Positions 16,482 to 25,362 of a DNA stretch of 64,000 bases are shown here, in pieces. Below the pieces are notes generated by a model. That model was not told the DNA's origin. It was given only the letters and a program-made list of their open reading frames with translations, and ran no database searches. The first letter of the stretch is position 1, and each line of letters opens with the position of its first letter. Source of the stretch: Actinomycetota bacterium (GTDB lineage Bacteria; Actinomycetota; Actinomycetes; Streptosporangiales; Streptosporangiaceae). The position numbers were made by a program, and so were the translations under genes. The stretch is from NCBI GenBank assembly GCA_003164955.1, contig PLRW01000321.1:1-64000 (forward strand). The letters run 5' to 3'.

Positions 16482-16967
16482 ATGAAGAGCGGCATATGCC
16501 TGTTCTGGATCGCCGTCGGGGCCATTCTTACCTTTGCTGTGACAGCAAATACGTCCGTCTTCAACCTGCACGTGGCCGGCTTCGTAATCATGGTGATCGG
16601 CATCATCGGGCTGGTGACGCCCAAGAGCGGGCTTCAGCGGCTGGGGCGGCGCGTGTACGTGAAGCGGACCCGGCATGGCGGAGTCACCCGGTTCGAGGAA
16701 AAGTCGTATCCGCCGTACGTCCTGCGCAACCCGGGCACCGGCAACGCCCAGGCTGACCTGCCGGACCGGCCGAGCCTGGAACCGGACCCCGGGGTGGCCC
16801 GGTGGCAGAATCAGGCCGAGTCAACGGATGAGGAGATGGCCACCGAGCGGGCGACCACCCACGGCGCGGACCGCTACGACGATATGGATATGGACCCGAA
16901 CCCGAGGGAGCGAGTCCCCAGCGACACCGAGGTCATCGAGGACGTCTACGAGGAACCGCCGGCCTAG
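16482..16967 (+). CDS. Two-span membrane protein, DUF6458-like
   Basis: A 161-aa protein with two membrane segments near the N-terminus (residues 3-22 and 30-48), then a basic stretch KRTRHGG and a long acidic, hydrophilic tail ending in DTEVIEDVYEEPPA. The N-terminal part resembles small actinobacterial proteins of the DUF6458 type. AAGGGGAAA precedes the ATG by about six bases. The gene ends before a strong bidirectional terminator. Confidence 0.7.
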   Translation: MKSGICLFWIAVGAILTFAVTANTSVFNLHVAGFVIMVIGIIGLVTPKSGLQRLGRRVYVKRTRHGGVTRFEEKSYPPYVLRNPGTGNAQADLPDRPSLEPDPGVARWQNQAESTDEEMATERATTHGADRYDDMDMDPNPRERVPSDTEVIEDVYEEPPA

Positions 16968-17064
16968 CCGTACGCTGACACCCGGCGCAGCCGCCGCTGA
17001 CACCGGGCGCGCACGACCCGGCCGCCACGGCGGACGAGCGCGTGGCACAGGCAGATAGTTCTTA

Positions 17065-17100
17065 ACGGGCGGCACCAGGAGTACTCCTGGTGCCGCCCGT
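17065..17100. terminator. Bidirectional hairpin between convergent genes
   Basis: A perfect 36-bp palindrome: 17-base arms beginning ACGGGCGGCACC around a TA centre. It lies between the convergent genes ending at 16967 and 17137. No T-run follows on the plus strand; on the minus strand it is followed by GTTAAGAAC. Its location fits a terminator for both. Confidence 0.75.
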
Positions 17101-17136
17101 TCGGCCCTGCCGGGCCAGCAACTGCCGGGCCGGCGA

Positions 17137-19251
17137 TCAGTTATCCGGCGGATCGGTCACCCGCAGGGCCAGCACGGTGAGGTCATCGCGCATCTCGCCC
17201 GCCGAGAACGCCTCGGCCCGCGTCTGGACCTCGGCCACGACCTCGGCGGCGGACCGGCCGGCCAGCGTGACCAATTCGTCCGGCAGGCGCTCCTCGTAGT
17301 ACCGCGTGTCCGGGCTGCGCGTCTCCGTGAGCCCGTCGGTGTAGAAGAACAGCAGGTCACCCTGGCCCAGGTCGACCTCTTCGAGCCCGGGCTGCGCCAC
17401 CGGGAACAGGCCAAGCGGCAGCCCTCCGCCACCGAGCATCTCGACCCGGCCGTCGGACCGGATGACCGCCGGGCCCGGGTGCCCGGCTGTCCCCAGCGAA
17501 ACGTGCAGCGAACTGCCGTGCCAGGCCATGTGGGCGGTCTTCGCGGTCACGAACCGGCCGCCGGACTGCTCCGACAGCAGGACGTCGTTGGCCTTGGTCA
17601 GGACGCTCACCGGATCCGCTTCCCAGTGCGCGATGACCCGGATCGCGTACCGCGCGGCGGCGGTGAGGGCCGCGGCCTCCTGCCCCTTGCCGGTCACGTC
17701 CCCGATCGCGAGGCCCCACCCGCCCGGGATCGGGTAGACGTCGTAGAAGTCACCGCCGACGTCCAGTCCCTCGGTGGCGCCCATGTACGCGGCCGCCAGT
17801 TCTACCCCGGGAACGTCGGGCAGCACCCGCGGCAGCAGGCTCGCCTGCAGCGCCTCGGCGACCTCGGAACGCCGGCGGAACAGCCGGTCGACGCGGATGG
17901 CCACGGCCAGCTGGATGCCCAGTTCCTCGGCCAGGGCGAGGTCCGCGATCTGGAACGGCCCCTCGGTGGCCCGGCGGCACAGCGTGATGACCCCGTACCC
18001 ATGATCGGCGTCCGCGATCGGCACGCTCAGCACGGAGGTCGCGCCGAGCTTCATGAGCAGCGGTACGCCATCCGGCGCGGTGCCGAGCATCCCGGTGGCG
18101 TCCGAACGCGCCTGCAGCAGGGACTTACCGGACTGGTGCACCTGCCACGGCAGGGTGTCTGGTTCCGGGTCGGCGTCGCGGGCGGCCCGCGCGATGGACT
18201 CCGATTCGCCGCCGGGCGGCCCGACCGCGAACTGGCGGCGCAGCCGGCGGCCCCGCACGACATCGACGATGACCCAGGACGCGAACTCACCGGCCAGCAG
18301 GCGCGCGCAGCGCTGCAGGGTCAGCGATTCGCTGAACGTGCTGTTCTCCAGGAGCAGCCGGGTCACCGCGGTGAGCAGATCCATCCGCCGCGCCATGGTC
18401 TGCACGGCGCGGGCGGCGGCGGGCTCGCGCGCGGTCCGGGGCGGGGCCGGTTTCGCCGCGCGGGGAGGCGCGGGCCTGGGCGTCCGGGAGGCCGCCGCCC
18501 GCGTAGCTTCCGTCCCCGCAATCGCCGTCCCCGCTATCGCCGTCGCGGGGATCGCCGTACCGGGGGCCGCCTGGGCCGCGGCCGCCTCGTCGACGCCGGC
18601 CGCGATGAGCAGTACGCCAGTGTCCTCGGGGAGGCTGATCGGCTCGACCGTCAGGCGGACATGGACCACGCCGTCCTCGGCCAGCAGCGCGCACTCGGTC
18701 TGCCGGGCCTGGCCGGTCCGCGCCGCGGCGGCCAGGTAGGTCTGGACCGCCGCGCGCGACGGCAGGTCCACGAAGAGCGTGAACGGCTTCCCCGCCGCGT
18801 AGGCGGGACGTGATCCGATGATGTCGCTGGCGCGATTGTTGACCCGCCGCACCGTGCCGTCGCGCTCGAGCAGGAACAGGGGCACGGGCGCTTCCTGGAA
18901 CACGGCCCGCAGCAGTCTCCGTTCGGCCCGTACCGGCTCCGCGGGCGCGCCGGCGCGCCGGGCGGCCGCGGAGGCCTGCCGCTGGGTGAGCGCGTCAATG
19001 GCGCCGTCGAGTTCCGCGAACGCCGCATCGAGGAGGGGCTTGAGCTGGGCGCCGGGCAGACCGGCCGCCTGCTGCAGCGCGTCCCGCCGCGCCGCGAACT
19101 CGGCGAGGGCGAACTCGGGCAGCCCCAGACTTTCCGGGGGCACGGCGCTCTTCCTCGGCGCAGGGCTCTTGGGCGGCTTGGCCGGTCCGTTCGCGGTGCC
19201 AGCGCTGCTCCGGCGGGCGGACGACCGGGTGCGCGCCGCGCCATCCGTCAT
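17137..19251 (-). CDS. PAS-GAF sensor with SpoIIE/PP2C-type phosphatase domain
   Basis: The 704-aa protein has a PAS domain (about residues 110-215, starting RAVFQEAPVPLFLLERDG), an Ala/Pro-rich linker with repeated ATAIAGTAIAG, a GAF domain (about 285-455), and a SpoIIE-type serine phosphatase (about 475-700) with EGLDVGGDFYDVYP, LAIGDVTGKG, GTAGHPGPAVI and MRDDLTVLALRV holding the metal-binding aspartates. Such proteins dephosphorylate anti-anti-sigma factors in partner switching. AAGGAGG precedes the ATG. A SigB-type sigma factor gene lies 0.9 kb beyond its 3' end, but no antagonist gene is present. Confidence 0.9.
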   Translation of the reverse strand: MTDGAARTRSSARRSSAGTANGPAKPPKSPAPRKSAVPPESLGLPEFALAEFAARRDALQQAAGLPGAQLKPLLDAAFAELDGAIDALTQRQASAAARRAGAPAEPVRAERRLLRAVFQEAPVPLFLLERDGTVRRVNNRASDIIGSRPAYAAGKPFTLFVDLPSRAAVQTYLAAAARTGQARQTECALLAEDGVVHVRLTVEPISLPEDTGVLLIAAGVDEAAAAQAAPGTAIPATAIAGTAIAGTEATRAAASRTPRPAPPRAAKPAPPRTAREPAAARAVQTMARRMDLLTAVTRLLLENSTFSESLTLQRCARLLAGEFASWVIVDVVRGRRLRRQFAVGPPGGESESIARAARDADPEPDTLPWQVHQSGKSLLQARSDATGMLGTAPDGVPLLMKLGATSVLSVPIADADHGYGVITLCRRATEGPFQIADLALAEELGIQLAVAIRVDRLFRRRSEVAEALQASLLPRVLPDVPGVELAAAYMGATEGLDVGGDFYDVYPIPGGWGLAIGDVTGKGQEAAALTAAARYAIRVIAHWEADPVSVLTKANDVLLSEQSGGRFVTAKTAHMAWHGSSLHVSLGTAGHPGPAVIRSDGRVEMLGGGGLPLGLFPVAQPGLEEVDLGQGDLLFFYTDGLTETRSPDTRYYEERLPDELVTLAGRSAAEVVAEVQTRAEAFSAGEMRDDLTVLALRVTDPPDN

Positions 19252-19390
19252 CCCCGGTCCTCCTTACGCGTCGGCTGTTCCTCTCCAGTGTGACCGGTCC
19301 CGGCGGCCCGGGCCAGCCGTCCTGCCCGGGGACCGGTCCGGCCATCCCGCCGGGCCCGGGCCCGGTCGCGCGCGGAAGCGCGCGCATAGG

Positions 19391-19420
19391 GCTGCCGCGC
19401 CGGTGAACCGGCGCGGCAGC
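19391..19420 (-). terminator. Hairpin terminator after CBS gene
   Basis: Perfect 14-base arms (GCTGCCGCGCCGGT) around a two-base loop, 17 bases beyond the stop codon of the CBS gene on the minus strand. There is no long T-run, as is common in high-GC actinobacteria. Confidence 0.65.
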
Positions 19421-19436
19421 CTCGGTCGTGCGTGGC

Positions 19437-19850
19437 TTACTGGGTGGGGCGCGCGGCACTGATGTCGGCGAGGGCGGACTCTTCGTCCTGCTCAACGGCC
19501 AGGTCCCCGATCGACACCATACCGACAATACGGCCATGGTCCATGACCGGCAGCCGCCGTACGGCGTTGTCCTGCATCACCCGCAGGGCCTCCGCGGTGT
19601 CGTCGTCGGCCTCGACCGCGACCAGATGCGGCGTGCACACCGCGCCGATCGGTGAACTGGGCGCCGCCGATTCCGCCAGCGCGCGGACCACGATGTCGCG
19701 GTCGGTGACGAGCCCGCAGAGCTTGTCGCCGTCCACCACGAGAACCGAGCCCATGTCGTTGTCCCGCATGGCCCGGGCCGCATCGGCGATGGACTGATCC
19801 CGCTGCAGGACGATCGGCTCCGCCGTCATGACGTCGCGTACCTTGCCCAT
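19437..19850 (-). CDS. CBS-domain pair protein
   Basis: A 137-aa protein made of two CBS domains, which bind adenosyl nucleotides as small regulatory modules. The first covers MTAEPIVLQRDQSIADAARA through GLVTDRDIVVRALA, the second VCTPHLVAVEADDDTAEALR through RLPVMDHGRIVGMVSIGDLA. GGGAGG precedes the ATG by about seven bases. It stands alone before its own terminator; proteins of this type are often stress-induced in actinobacteria. Confidence 0.9.
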   Translation of the reverse strand: MGKVRDVMTAEPIVLQRDQSIADAARAMRDNDMGSVLVVDGDKLCGLVTDRDIVVRALAESAAPSSPIGAVCTPHLVAVEADDDTAEALRVMQDNAVRRLPVMDHGRIVGMVSIGDLAVEQDEESALADISAARPTQ

Positions 19851-20071
19851 TGCTGCCTCCCTGTGGTGCTGCTGGCTACCTGGGCCGCCGTCCTTGGCCC
19901 GCTGACCGGGTCCGGAGTCCGGGCTGGTGGCGCGCCCAGCTTGTACCGTATTGGGGCCGTCCGCAAACGCTTACCACAGCGGCGGACCCGGCCGTTTGCG
20001 GGTGGTGAGACAGGCCGGTACCCGGCCCGCACCGGTAGCGGCCGGCCCGGTACCGGCCGAGTATGGCCCCG

Positions 20072-20103
20072 ACGGGTCCCGGCCCTCGATGGCCGGGACC
20101 CGT
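20072..20103 (-). terminator. Hairpin terminator
   Basis: Perfect 13-base arms (ACGGGTCCCGGCC) with a six-base loop CTCGAT. It lies 31 bases past the stop of the minus-strand gene ending at 20135. Confidence 0.65.
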
Positions 20104-20134
20104 ACCAGGTCCGTTAAGCAGAAAATTTCTGACC

Positions 20135-20530
20135 TCAGGCGCCGGGGTCCGCCTCGGCGTGGGCCAGGCCCACAGCCTCCAGGAGCTCGCGCGTGCCGTG
20201 GTAGCGAACGCCCCCGGGCAGCCGGCGGCGGACCAGCTCCACCAGGGCCGGGGTGGCGTCCTTGTCGTCGAGGATGGCCAGCAGGCCGTCCCGGTCGACG
20301 GGGAACTCGTCGCGGGTCAGCAGCCGCGCCAGCTCGCTGCGCAGCTCGATGGCGTCCTCGCCGGAAAACGCCTCTTCTCCCTCGAACAGCTCCCGCGGAT
20401 CGTCGACGGGCTCGGCCTCGCGCCACTCTGCGGTGTGATCCGGCTTCGGCGCGCCCCGCACCATGGCCTCGGTCTCGTGCGCCAGCTCCTCGTCGTGCAG
20501 TGGCCCGTGCTTGGTGCTTCCGCGCTCCAT
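20135..20530 (-). CDS. Small acidic hypothetical protein (DUF2795-like)
   Basis: The 131-aa product is hydrophilic and acidic. The middle part ELRSELARLLTRDEFPVDRD followed by LLAILDDKDATPALVELVRR resembles DUF2795, a short helical domain found in actinobacterial proteins of unknown function. The ATG at 20530 is chosen because GGGAGG is four bases upstream; a GTG directly before it is too close to the ribosome site. No operon partner is seen. Confidence 0.7.
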   Translation of the reverse strand: MERGSTKHGPLHDEELAHETEAMVRGAPKPDHTAEWREAEPVDDPRELFEGEEAFSGEDAIELRSELARLLTRDEFPVDRDGLLAILDDKDATPALVELVRRRLPGGVRYHGTRELLEAVGLAHAEADPGA

Positions 20531-20966
20531 CACGCCTCCCTGCGTCGTTGGTCTGCGTCGTCGGTCGTCGTGTGCGCCGGACTCCGGCGAATGCGTCGGC
20601 GGTCGCGCAGCCGCGGCAGCACCTGTTCAGCGTAGAACTCGAAGAAACCCTCGGCCGCCCCGCCCACCGCTCCCGGTTACGACCACTGGTCCCCATAACT
20701 TCGGGACCTTCGCCTCTAGTGAGTTTTTCGCGGCTGAATGTTTGCCGTGCGGCAATACTGGATAGACTTGTCCGTAGCGGTGCCTACGACGCAGGCACGC
20801 ACGCGCCGTCCGGCGTACTCGCACTGTGTGCGACGTGCAGGGGGCTGGCGTCGGCACCGCCGATTCCTTCTCCTCTTCCCCCCTGTTTCGTGGCTATCCC
20901 TTTCTGCGAGTCGCTGTGACTGCGTACGTAGCTCAGAGTCACATCTGCCGCGAGGAGCCCGCCCCC
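20531..20966. other. Intergenic region upstream of glycosyltransferase gene
   Basis: No gene is supported. The frame of the glycosyltransferase is open back to 20826, but the ribosome site and similarity begin at 20967. An AT-richer stretch at 20693-20775 (with GAGTTTTTCG and TACTGGATAGACTTG) is the most promoter-like part and may serve the divergent genes on both sides. Confidence 0.4.
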
Positions 20967-22250
20967 ATGAAGATCGCCCTAGTCGCCGAAGAAGCTTCCG
21001 CTCTCACCCGCCCGCTGGGCAGCGAACCAGCCAGCCAGGAAACCCGCATCGTCGCCCTGGCCCAGGAACTGGCCAGTCAGGACCACGACGTCACCATCTA
21101 CGCGCGCAAGGACGCGGCTGACCTGCCCGACGAGGACAAGCTGCCCGGCCGCGTACGGGTCGAGTACGTGACGGCCGGCCCGGCCGAGCCCCTGGCCGAC
21201 GAGGCGGTGCTCCCGCACATACAGGCGTTCGCGGTCGGCCTGGCCGACGCCTGGCACCGGGACCAGCCCGACGTCGTGCACGCGATCGGCTGGACCGGCG
21301 GTCTGGCCGCGCTGGCCGGGACGCGCGACCGGAGTTTCCCGGTGGTGCAGACGTTCCACTCGCTCCGCACCGCCGAGCGCCGTCATCACATCGGCCGCGA
21401 CGGTGCCGCCTGGCCGGCCGGCGTCGCCCCCGAGGCCGAGACCGGCTCCCGGCACAGGCTTGAGCGCGCCGTCGCGTGCAGCGCGGACGCGGTCATCGCG
21501 ACCAGTTCGGACGAGCTGCAGGACCTGACCAGCCTGGGCGTCCGGCGCACCTCGGTCAGCGTGGTGCCGTTCGGCGTGGACCCGGAGCGGTTCGGCGCCG
21601 ACGGCCCGGTTGCGCCGCGCGGCGGGCGGCCCCGGCTGATCGCCGTGGCAACGCACCTGCGGCGGGACGGCCTGGAGACGGCCGTGCGCGCGCTGGCCGA
21701 CGTTCCCGACGCCGAACTGCTCATCGTCGGCGGGCCGGCGCGGCCGATGCTGCGCCGCGACGAGACCTGCTGCGACCTGGCCCGGCTGGCCGGCAGCCTG
21801 GGCGTCTCGGACCGGGTCAAGTTCGCCGGCCAGGTCAGCCAGGACGACATGCCCGCGCTGCTGCGGTCCGCCGACCTGATGGTCGACGTCTCCTGGTACG
21901 AGCCGTTCGGCATGGCCTGCCTCGAGGCGATGGCCTGCGGGACGCCGGTGATCGCCTCGGCGGTCGGCGGCCACCGCGACACCGTGGTCGACGGAACGAC
22001 CGGCGTGCTCGTGGCGCCTGGCCAGCCCGCCGCGCTCGCCCGCCGGATCCGGCGCCTGCTCGCCAGCCCGATGCTGCTGGAGGGGTACGGGATCGCCGCC
22101 GCCGACCGCGCCCAGGCGCGTTACTCCCTGGACCGGGTGGCCCGCGAGACCGTCGCGGTCTACGAGCGCGCCCGGCGGCCGGCCCTCAGCGTCGCGGCCG
22201 TCGAGGACATCGCGGCCGTCGAGGACGACGTCGACCAGTCTGCGGCGTGA
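20967..22250 (+). CDS. Glycosyltransferase family 4 protein
   Basis: A 427-aa GT-B-fold retaining glycosyltransferase. The N-terminal Rossmann half contains HDVTIYARKD and DVVHAIGWTGG; the C-terminal donor-binding half contains SVVPFGVDPERF, FAGQVSQDDMPALLRSADL and the signature YEPFGMACLEAMACGTPVIA with the family's EX7E-type glutamates. GAGGAG precedes the ATG by about nine bases. The acceptor is unknown; monomeric genes of this type often make sucrose-like, mycothiol-like or cell-wall glycosides. The C-terminal 20 residues repeat VEDIAAVEDD. Confidence 0.88.
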   Translation: MKIALVAEEASALTRPLGSEPASQETRIVALAQELASQDHDVTIYARKDAADLPDEDKLPGRVRVEYVTAGPAEPLADEAVLPHIQAFAVGLADAWHRDQPDVVHAIGWTGGLAALAGTRDRSFPVVQTFHSLRTAERRHHIGRDGAAWPAGVAPEAETGSRHRLERAVACSADAVIATSSDELQDLTSLGVRRTSVSVVPFGVDPERFGADGPVAPRGGRPRLIAVATHLRRDGLETAVRALADVPDAELLIVGGPARPMLRRDETCCDLARLAGSLGVSDRVKFAGQVSQDDMPALLRSADLMVDVSWYEPFGMACLEAMACGTPVIASAVGGHRDTVVDGTTGVLVAPGQPAALARRIRRLLASPMLLEGYGIAAADRAQARYSLDRVARETVAVYERARRPALSVAAVEDIAAVEDDVDQSAA

Positions 22251-22409
22251 CGCCAGCCTGACCGCTCACCGCGCGCCGGCCGGGTACCCGCTCAGGCGGG
22301 GCCCGGCCGGAGCCGTTTGCCGCTGGTTCGGGCGGTTGCCGGTTCGGGCCGTTACCGGTACAGCCCGGGAGGCGCGCCCGAGCGAGGGCCCGCCCGTCAC
22401 GCGGCCCCG

Positions 22410-22985
22410 TCACGCGGCGGCGGCCTCGCTGGTCAGCTTGGCGCGGAGAGCCCGGCGCGCGCGGTGCAGCCGCGACATCACCGTCCCGATCGGGGTGCCC
22501 ATCATCTCGGCGGTCTCGTGGTAGGTGTAGCCCTCCACGTCGGCCAGGTACACCACGGTGCGGAAGTCATCCGGCAGTTCCCGCAGAGCCTGGCGGATCT
22601 GCTCGGTGGGCATCCGGTCCAGCGCCTCCGCCTCGGCCGAGCGCACCCCGGTCCCGTACGGCCAGACACGCAGCGACAGCCAGTCCACCAGATCGTCCTG
22701 TACGAGCACGGGAGTGCGCTCACGGCGCCGGTAGCCGCTGATGAAGGTGTTGGTCATGATGCGGTAGAGCCAGGCCCTGAGGTTCGTCTCCGGCTCGAAG
22801 CTCCGGAAGGCGGCCCACGCCTTGACCATCGTCTCCTGGACCAGATCCTCGGCGTCCTCACGCCTCCGGGTCATCCGGACCGCCACCGGGTACAACTGGT
22901 CCCGGTAGGGGATCGCCTCGGTCTCGAACCTGGTGGCCAGATTAGGCGGCATTGGCTCAGGCGGCATCGGCGCCGATCGCGTCAT
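22410..22985 (-). CDS. ECF sigma factor, SigR/SigH-like
   Basis: A 191-aa extracytoplasmic-function sigma factor. Region 2 is visible as [20 protein letters not shown] and [11 protein letters not shown], region 4 as [19 protein letters not shown] followed by the [23 protein letters not shown]. This wording is very close to the SigR/SigH group, which controls thiol-oxidative stress together with the zinc anti-sigma factor RsrA. No RsrA-like gene with its HxxxCxxC motif is adjacent, which is unusual. GGGAGGG precedes the ATG. Confidence 0.88.
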   Translation of the reverse strand: MTRSAPMPPEPMPPNLATRFETEAIPYRDQLYPVAVRMTRRREDAEDLVQETMVKAWAAFRSFEPETNLRAWLYRIMTNTFISGYRRRERTPVLVQDDLVDWLSLRVWPYGTGVRSAEAEALDRMPTEQIRQALRELPDDFRTVVYLADVEGYTYHETAEMMGTPIGTVMSRLHRARRALRAKLTSEAAAA

Positions 22986-23053
22986 GACAGCCCTCCCGCT
23001 TCGTATGGCGTGGTGACGTGCACAGGAAGCTAGGTGCCCCGAAATCGGCCGGT

Positions 23054-23833
23054 CTACCGTCCTAAATTCTGCGGGACGGCCCCATGCCCCGCCACGACCT
23101 GCTTGGCCACGTCCGTCACCTTGATGTGCTGCGTCTGCGACACGCGCCGCATCCGCTCCAGAGCGTCAGCGGCGGAACAGCCGAAAGCGTGCATGAGAAT
23201 CCCCTTGGCCTGATCCACCACGGCCCGGCTCTCGACCGCGTTCCGCAGCTGGACGGCCTCCCGCTGGGCGTCGCCATAGGCCGACGCGTTGGCCAGGACC
23301 GCGCCGCCGAACGCGGCCAGCGTCCCGGCGAACGGGACCTGCTCGCTGTCGATCGCGTCCGGACGGACGCTGACCACGGCCAGGACGACGGTCAGCGGGG
23401 GGAACTCGTGCACCAGGACCGCGATGGAACGCACCCCGCGGCACAGCGCCTCGCCCATGTAATCCGGCCACCGGGTATCCCGGAGCGTGTCCCGGATGGT
23501 GACCGGCTGGCCGTCGCGCATCGCCTGGATGGCGGGCCCGTGCCCCGCGGTGAACTGGAACTCCGCCAGCTCGGCCAGATCCGGATGGGTCGACGTCAGC
23601 CCGACCAGCTCACCGTCCCGCCAGAGGACGGCCGTGGCCCCGCAGCATCCGGCGACCTCACGCACCGCCAGCTCGGCCAGCCGGTTCAGCGACCTCATCT
23701 CCCCGGAGTTACCGACGCTCAGCAGGTCGGCGGCGTCCCGGGCGAGATCTTCGATAAGCACGTGGCCTCTACCAATCTGGCGAACGGGCAATCTGGCGAA
23801 CGGGTTCCGGGGGACGTGATTCCATTCAAACAT
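23054..23833 (-). CDS. GAF-ANTAR transcription antitermination regulator
   Basis: The protein has a GAF sensor domain (about residues 40-195) and a C-terminal ANTAR domain, the three-helix RNA-binding fold that prevents termination: [20 protein letters not shown] followed by [12 protein letters not shown]. The frame is open to 23860, but that start lies within a palindrome. ATG at 23833 is used here; GTG at 23761, preceded by AGAGG, is a serious alternative giving 235 aa. It is divergent from the CobU-type gene, with the palindrome between them. Confidence 0.85.
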   Translation of the reverse strand: MFEWNHVPRNPFARLPVRQIGRGHVLIEDLARDAADLLSVGNSGEMRSLNRLAELAVREVAGCCGATAVLWRDGELVGLTSTHPDLAELAEFQFTAGHGPAIQAMRDGQPVTIRDTLRDTRWPDYMGEALCRGVRSIAVLVHEFPPLTVVLAVVSVRPDAIDSEQVPFAGTLAAFGGAVLANASAYGDAQREAVQLRNAVESRAVVDQAKGILMHAFGCSAADALERMRRVSQTQHIKVTDVAKQVVAGHGAVPQNLGR

Positions 23834-23840
23834 GACCGGA

Positions 23841-23866
23841 TGACATTTGCTACTCGGCAAATGTCA
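23841..23866. promoter_or_regulatory. Inverted repeat between ANTAR and cobU-type genes
   Basis: TGACATTTGC and GCAAATGTCA are perfect 10-base arms separated by TACTCG. It stands between two divergent genes, in AT-richer sequence, and looks like a dimeric regulator's operator controlling one or both promoters. Confidence 0.5.
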
Positions 23867-23899
23867 CCCGTGCGGGAGAACGGCGAGGGAGAACGGCAG

Positions 23900-25108
23900 A
23901 TGGACGTCCAGGTCCACGGCAGCGGCGGCCCGCGCGGCTGGCCCGAACCTGGCTGCCGGTGCGCCTCGTGCCAGCGGGCCCGCTCCGCCGGGCCCGGACG
24001 CGCGCCGTTCCGCGTCGTCGTGGACGGCGCGCTCCGGCTGGAAGGCCCGCACGCGGCCGCACTGGCCGGGGACTCGCTGGCCGGGGACTCGCTGGCCGGA
24101 GGGGGGCCGGTCCCGGAAGTGGCCGTGCGGACAGCGGGCGAACCCGGCGGTTACCGGGTTGCGCGGCTGGCCGGCGGGTGGGACGTGACCGCGCCGGACG
24201 GACGGCGGCTGCTGTGCGCCGACGGGCAGGGCCCCGCTCCGGCCGTGCCGCCGGGAACCCCGAGTTACGACGTGGCGCTGCTGGACCTGCTCGGTGACCC
24301 CGCGCAGCTCGGCCGGCTCCGCAGCCAGGGGGCGGTGACGTCCGGGACCGTGGTGGCGGTGGCGTTCGCCGACCATCGTGTGGTCTCGGAGCGGGAACTT
24401 CGGCGGCGAGGGCACATCTGGCGGGTGGCGGTCCCCCGCGACGGCGACACCTTCCGCGCTCCGGCGCCCGGTGCGGCTCCCGGGCCCGGGGCGGCGCCGG
24501 AGCCTGATGCGGCACCGGAGCCTGGAGGGACGCCGGGCAGACGACAGCTGCCCGCTGGCGGGCGGCCCGGACCGTACCGGGTGCTGGTGCTGGGCGGAGC
24601 CCGGTCCGGAAAATCGGCGGAGGCGGAGATGCGCGTCGCGGCCGAGCCCGCGGTGATGTACGTCGCGACCGCGCCCCCGGCTCTCCCGGGCGACGACCCG
24701 GAATGGGCCACCAGGATCGCCGCGCACCGGGCCCGGCGGCCGCCGTGGTGGCGGACGCTCGAGAGCACCGACCTCCCGGGTGCCCTCCGGCAGGCGAGCG
24801 GCGCCGTCCTGGTGGACAGCATTACCGCCTGGCTGGCCGCCATGATGAATGAGTGCGGCAGCTGGGATGGCGCGGCCGGGGCGGACTCCCCGCTCGGCCA
24901 GCGGATCGCCGGACTCGTCGGGGCGTGGCGGCAGACCGGCGCGTACGTGGTCGCGGTCAGTGACGAAACAGGCCTCGGCATCGTGCCGGAAACGCCAGCG
25001 GGCCGGCTGTTCCGCGACCAGTTGGGCCAGCTGAATCAATTGCTGGCCGCCGAATCGGACGAGTTGGTACTCGTCGTCGCCGGCCGCGCGATGACCGTCT
25101 GCGACTGA
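23900..25108 (+). CDS. cobU: CobU-type adenosylcobinamide kinase/guanylyltransferase with N-terminal extension
   Basis: Residues about 227-402 are CobU, which phosphorylates adenosylcobinamide and transfers GMP to it in cobalamin salvage: LVLGGARSGKSAEAE (P-loop, residues 232-239), VDSITAWLAAMM, and SDETGLGIVPETPAGRLFRD. The N-terminal 190 residues start with GSGGPRGWPEPGCRCASCQR, which resembles the beginning of metallo-beta-lactamase-fold PhnP-like proteins, but the later metal-binding histidines of that fold are not visible. A Pro/Ala/Glu linker joins the halves, and LAGDSLAGDSLAG is a 15-bp repeat product. GGGAGA precedes the ATG. No cobalamin riboswitch motif was recognised upstream. Confidence 0.85.
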   Translation: MDVQVHGSGGPRGWPEPGCRCASCQRARSAGPGRAPFRVVVDGALRLEGPHAAALAGDSLAGDSLAGGGPVPEVAVRTAGEPGGYRVARLAGGWDVTAPDGRRLLCADGQGPAPAVPPGTPSYDVALLDLLGDPAQLGRLRSQGAVTSGTVVAVAFADHRVVSERELRRRGHIWRVAVPRDGDTFRAPAPGAAPGPGAAPEPDAAPEPGGTPGRRQLPAGGRPGPYRVLVLGGARSGKSAEAEMRVAAEPAVMYVATAPPALPGDDPEWATRIAAHRARRPPWWRTLESTDLPGALRQASGAVLVDSITAWLAAMMNECGSWDGAAGADSPLGQRIAGLVGAWRQTGAYVVAVSDETGLGIVPETPAGRLFRDQLGQLNQLLAAESDELVLVVAGRAMTVCD

Positions 25109-25362
25109 AGCCTCTTGCGGGTGACCAGGGTGCCCCTTACGCTGCGATAACGATACAGGCGTCCCGGCGTAGACCAGGCTGGCACGTTATAGATGTGACA
25201 GTTACCTTTAAGAAAAGAAGGGGTTTGCGGGGTCGCCGGGTGACCGGCAGAAGCCGGGGAGACGGCCGCCGAAATGCGTTATGTTTTTGCCCGCCGCCCC
25301 ACAACTGACAGGTGAATCGGAGGCAGCGGGGCCATGTGCTTCCGGGACGAGGTGAGAACGCC

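Noticed and set aside
16172..16624. Minus-strand frame with repeated VLAR, LPAY or RTCP residues
   Set aside because: Each frame of the 12-bp array is open and periodic; the flanks show no coding signal and the frame overlaps the sigma factor and membrane protein genes.
20826..20966. N-terminal extension of the glycosyltransferase
   Set aside because: The extra 47 codons show no family similarity, and a good ribosome site precedes the ATG at 20967.
25109..25362. Cobalamin riboswitch near the CobU-type gene
   Set aside because: The gap lies downstream of that gene, and neither it nor the region upstream of 23900 shows the B12-box-like sequence.
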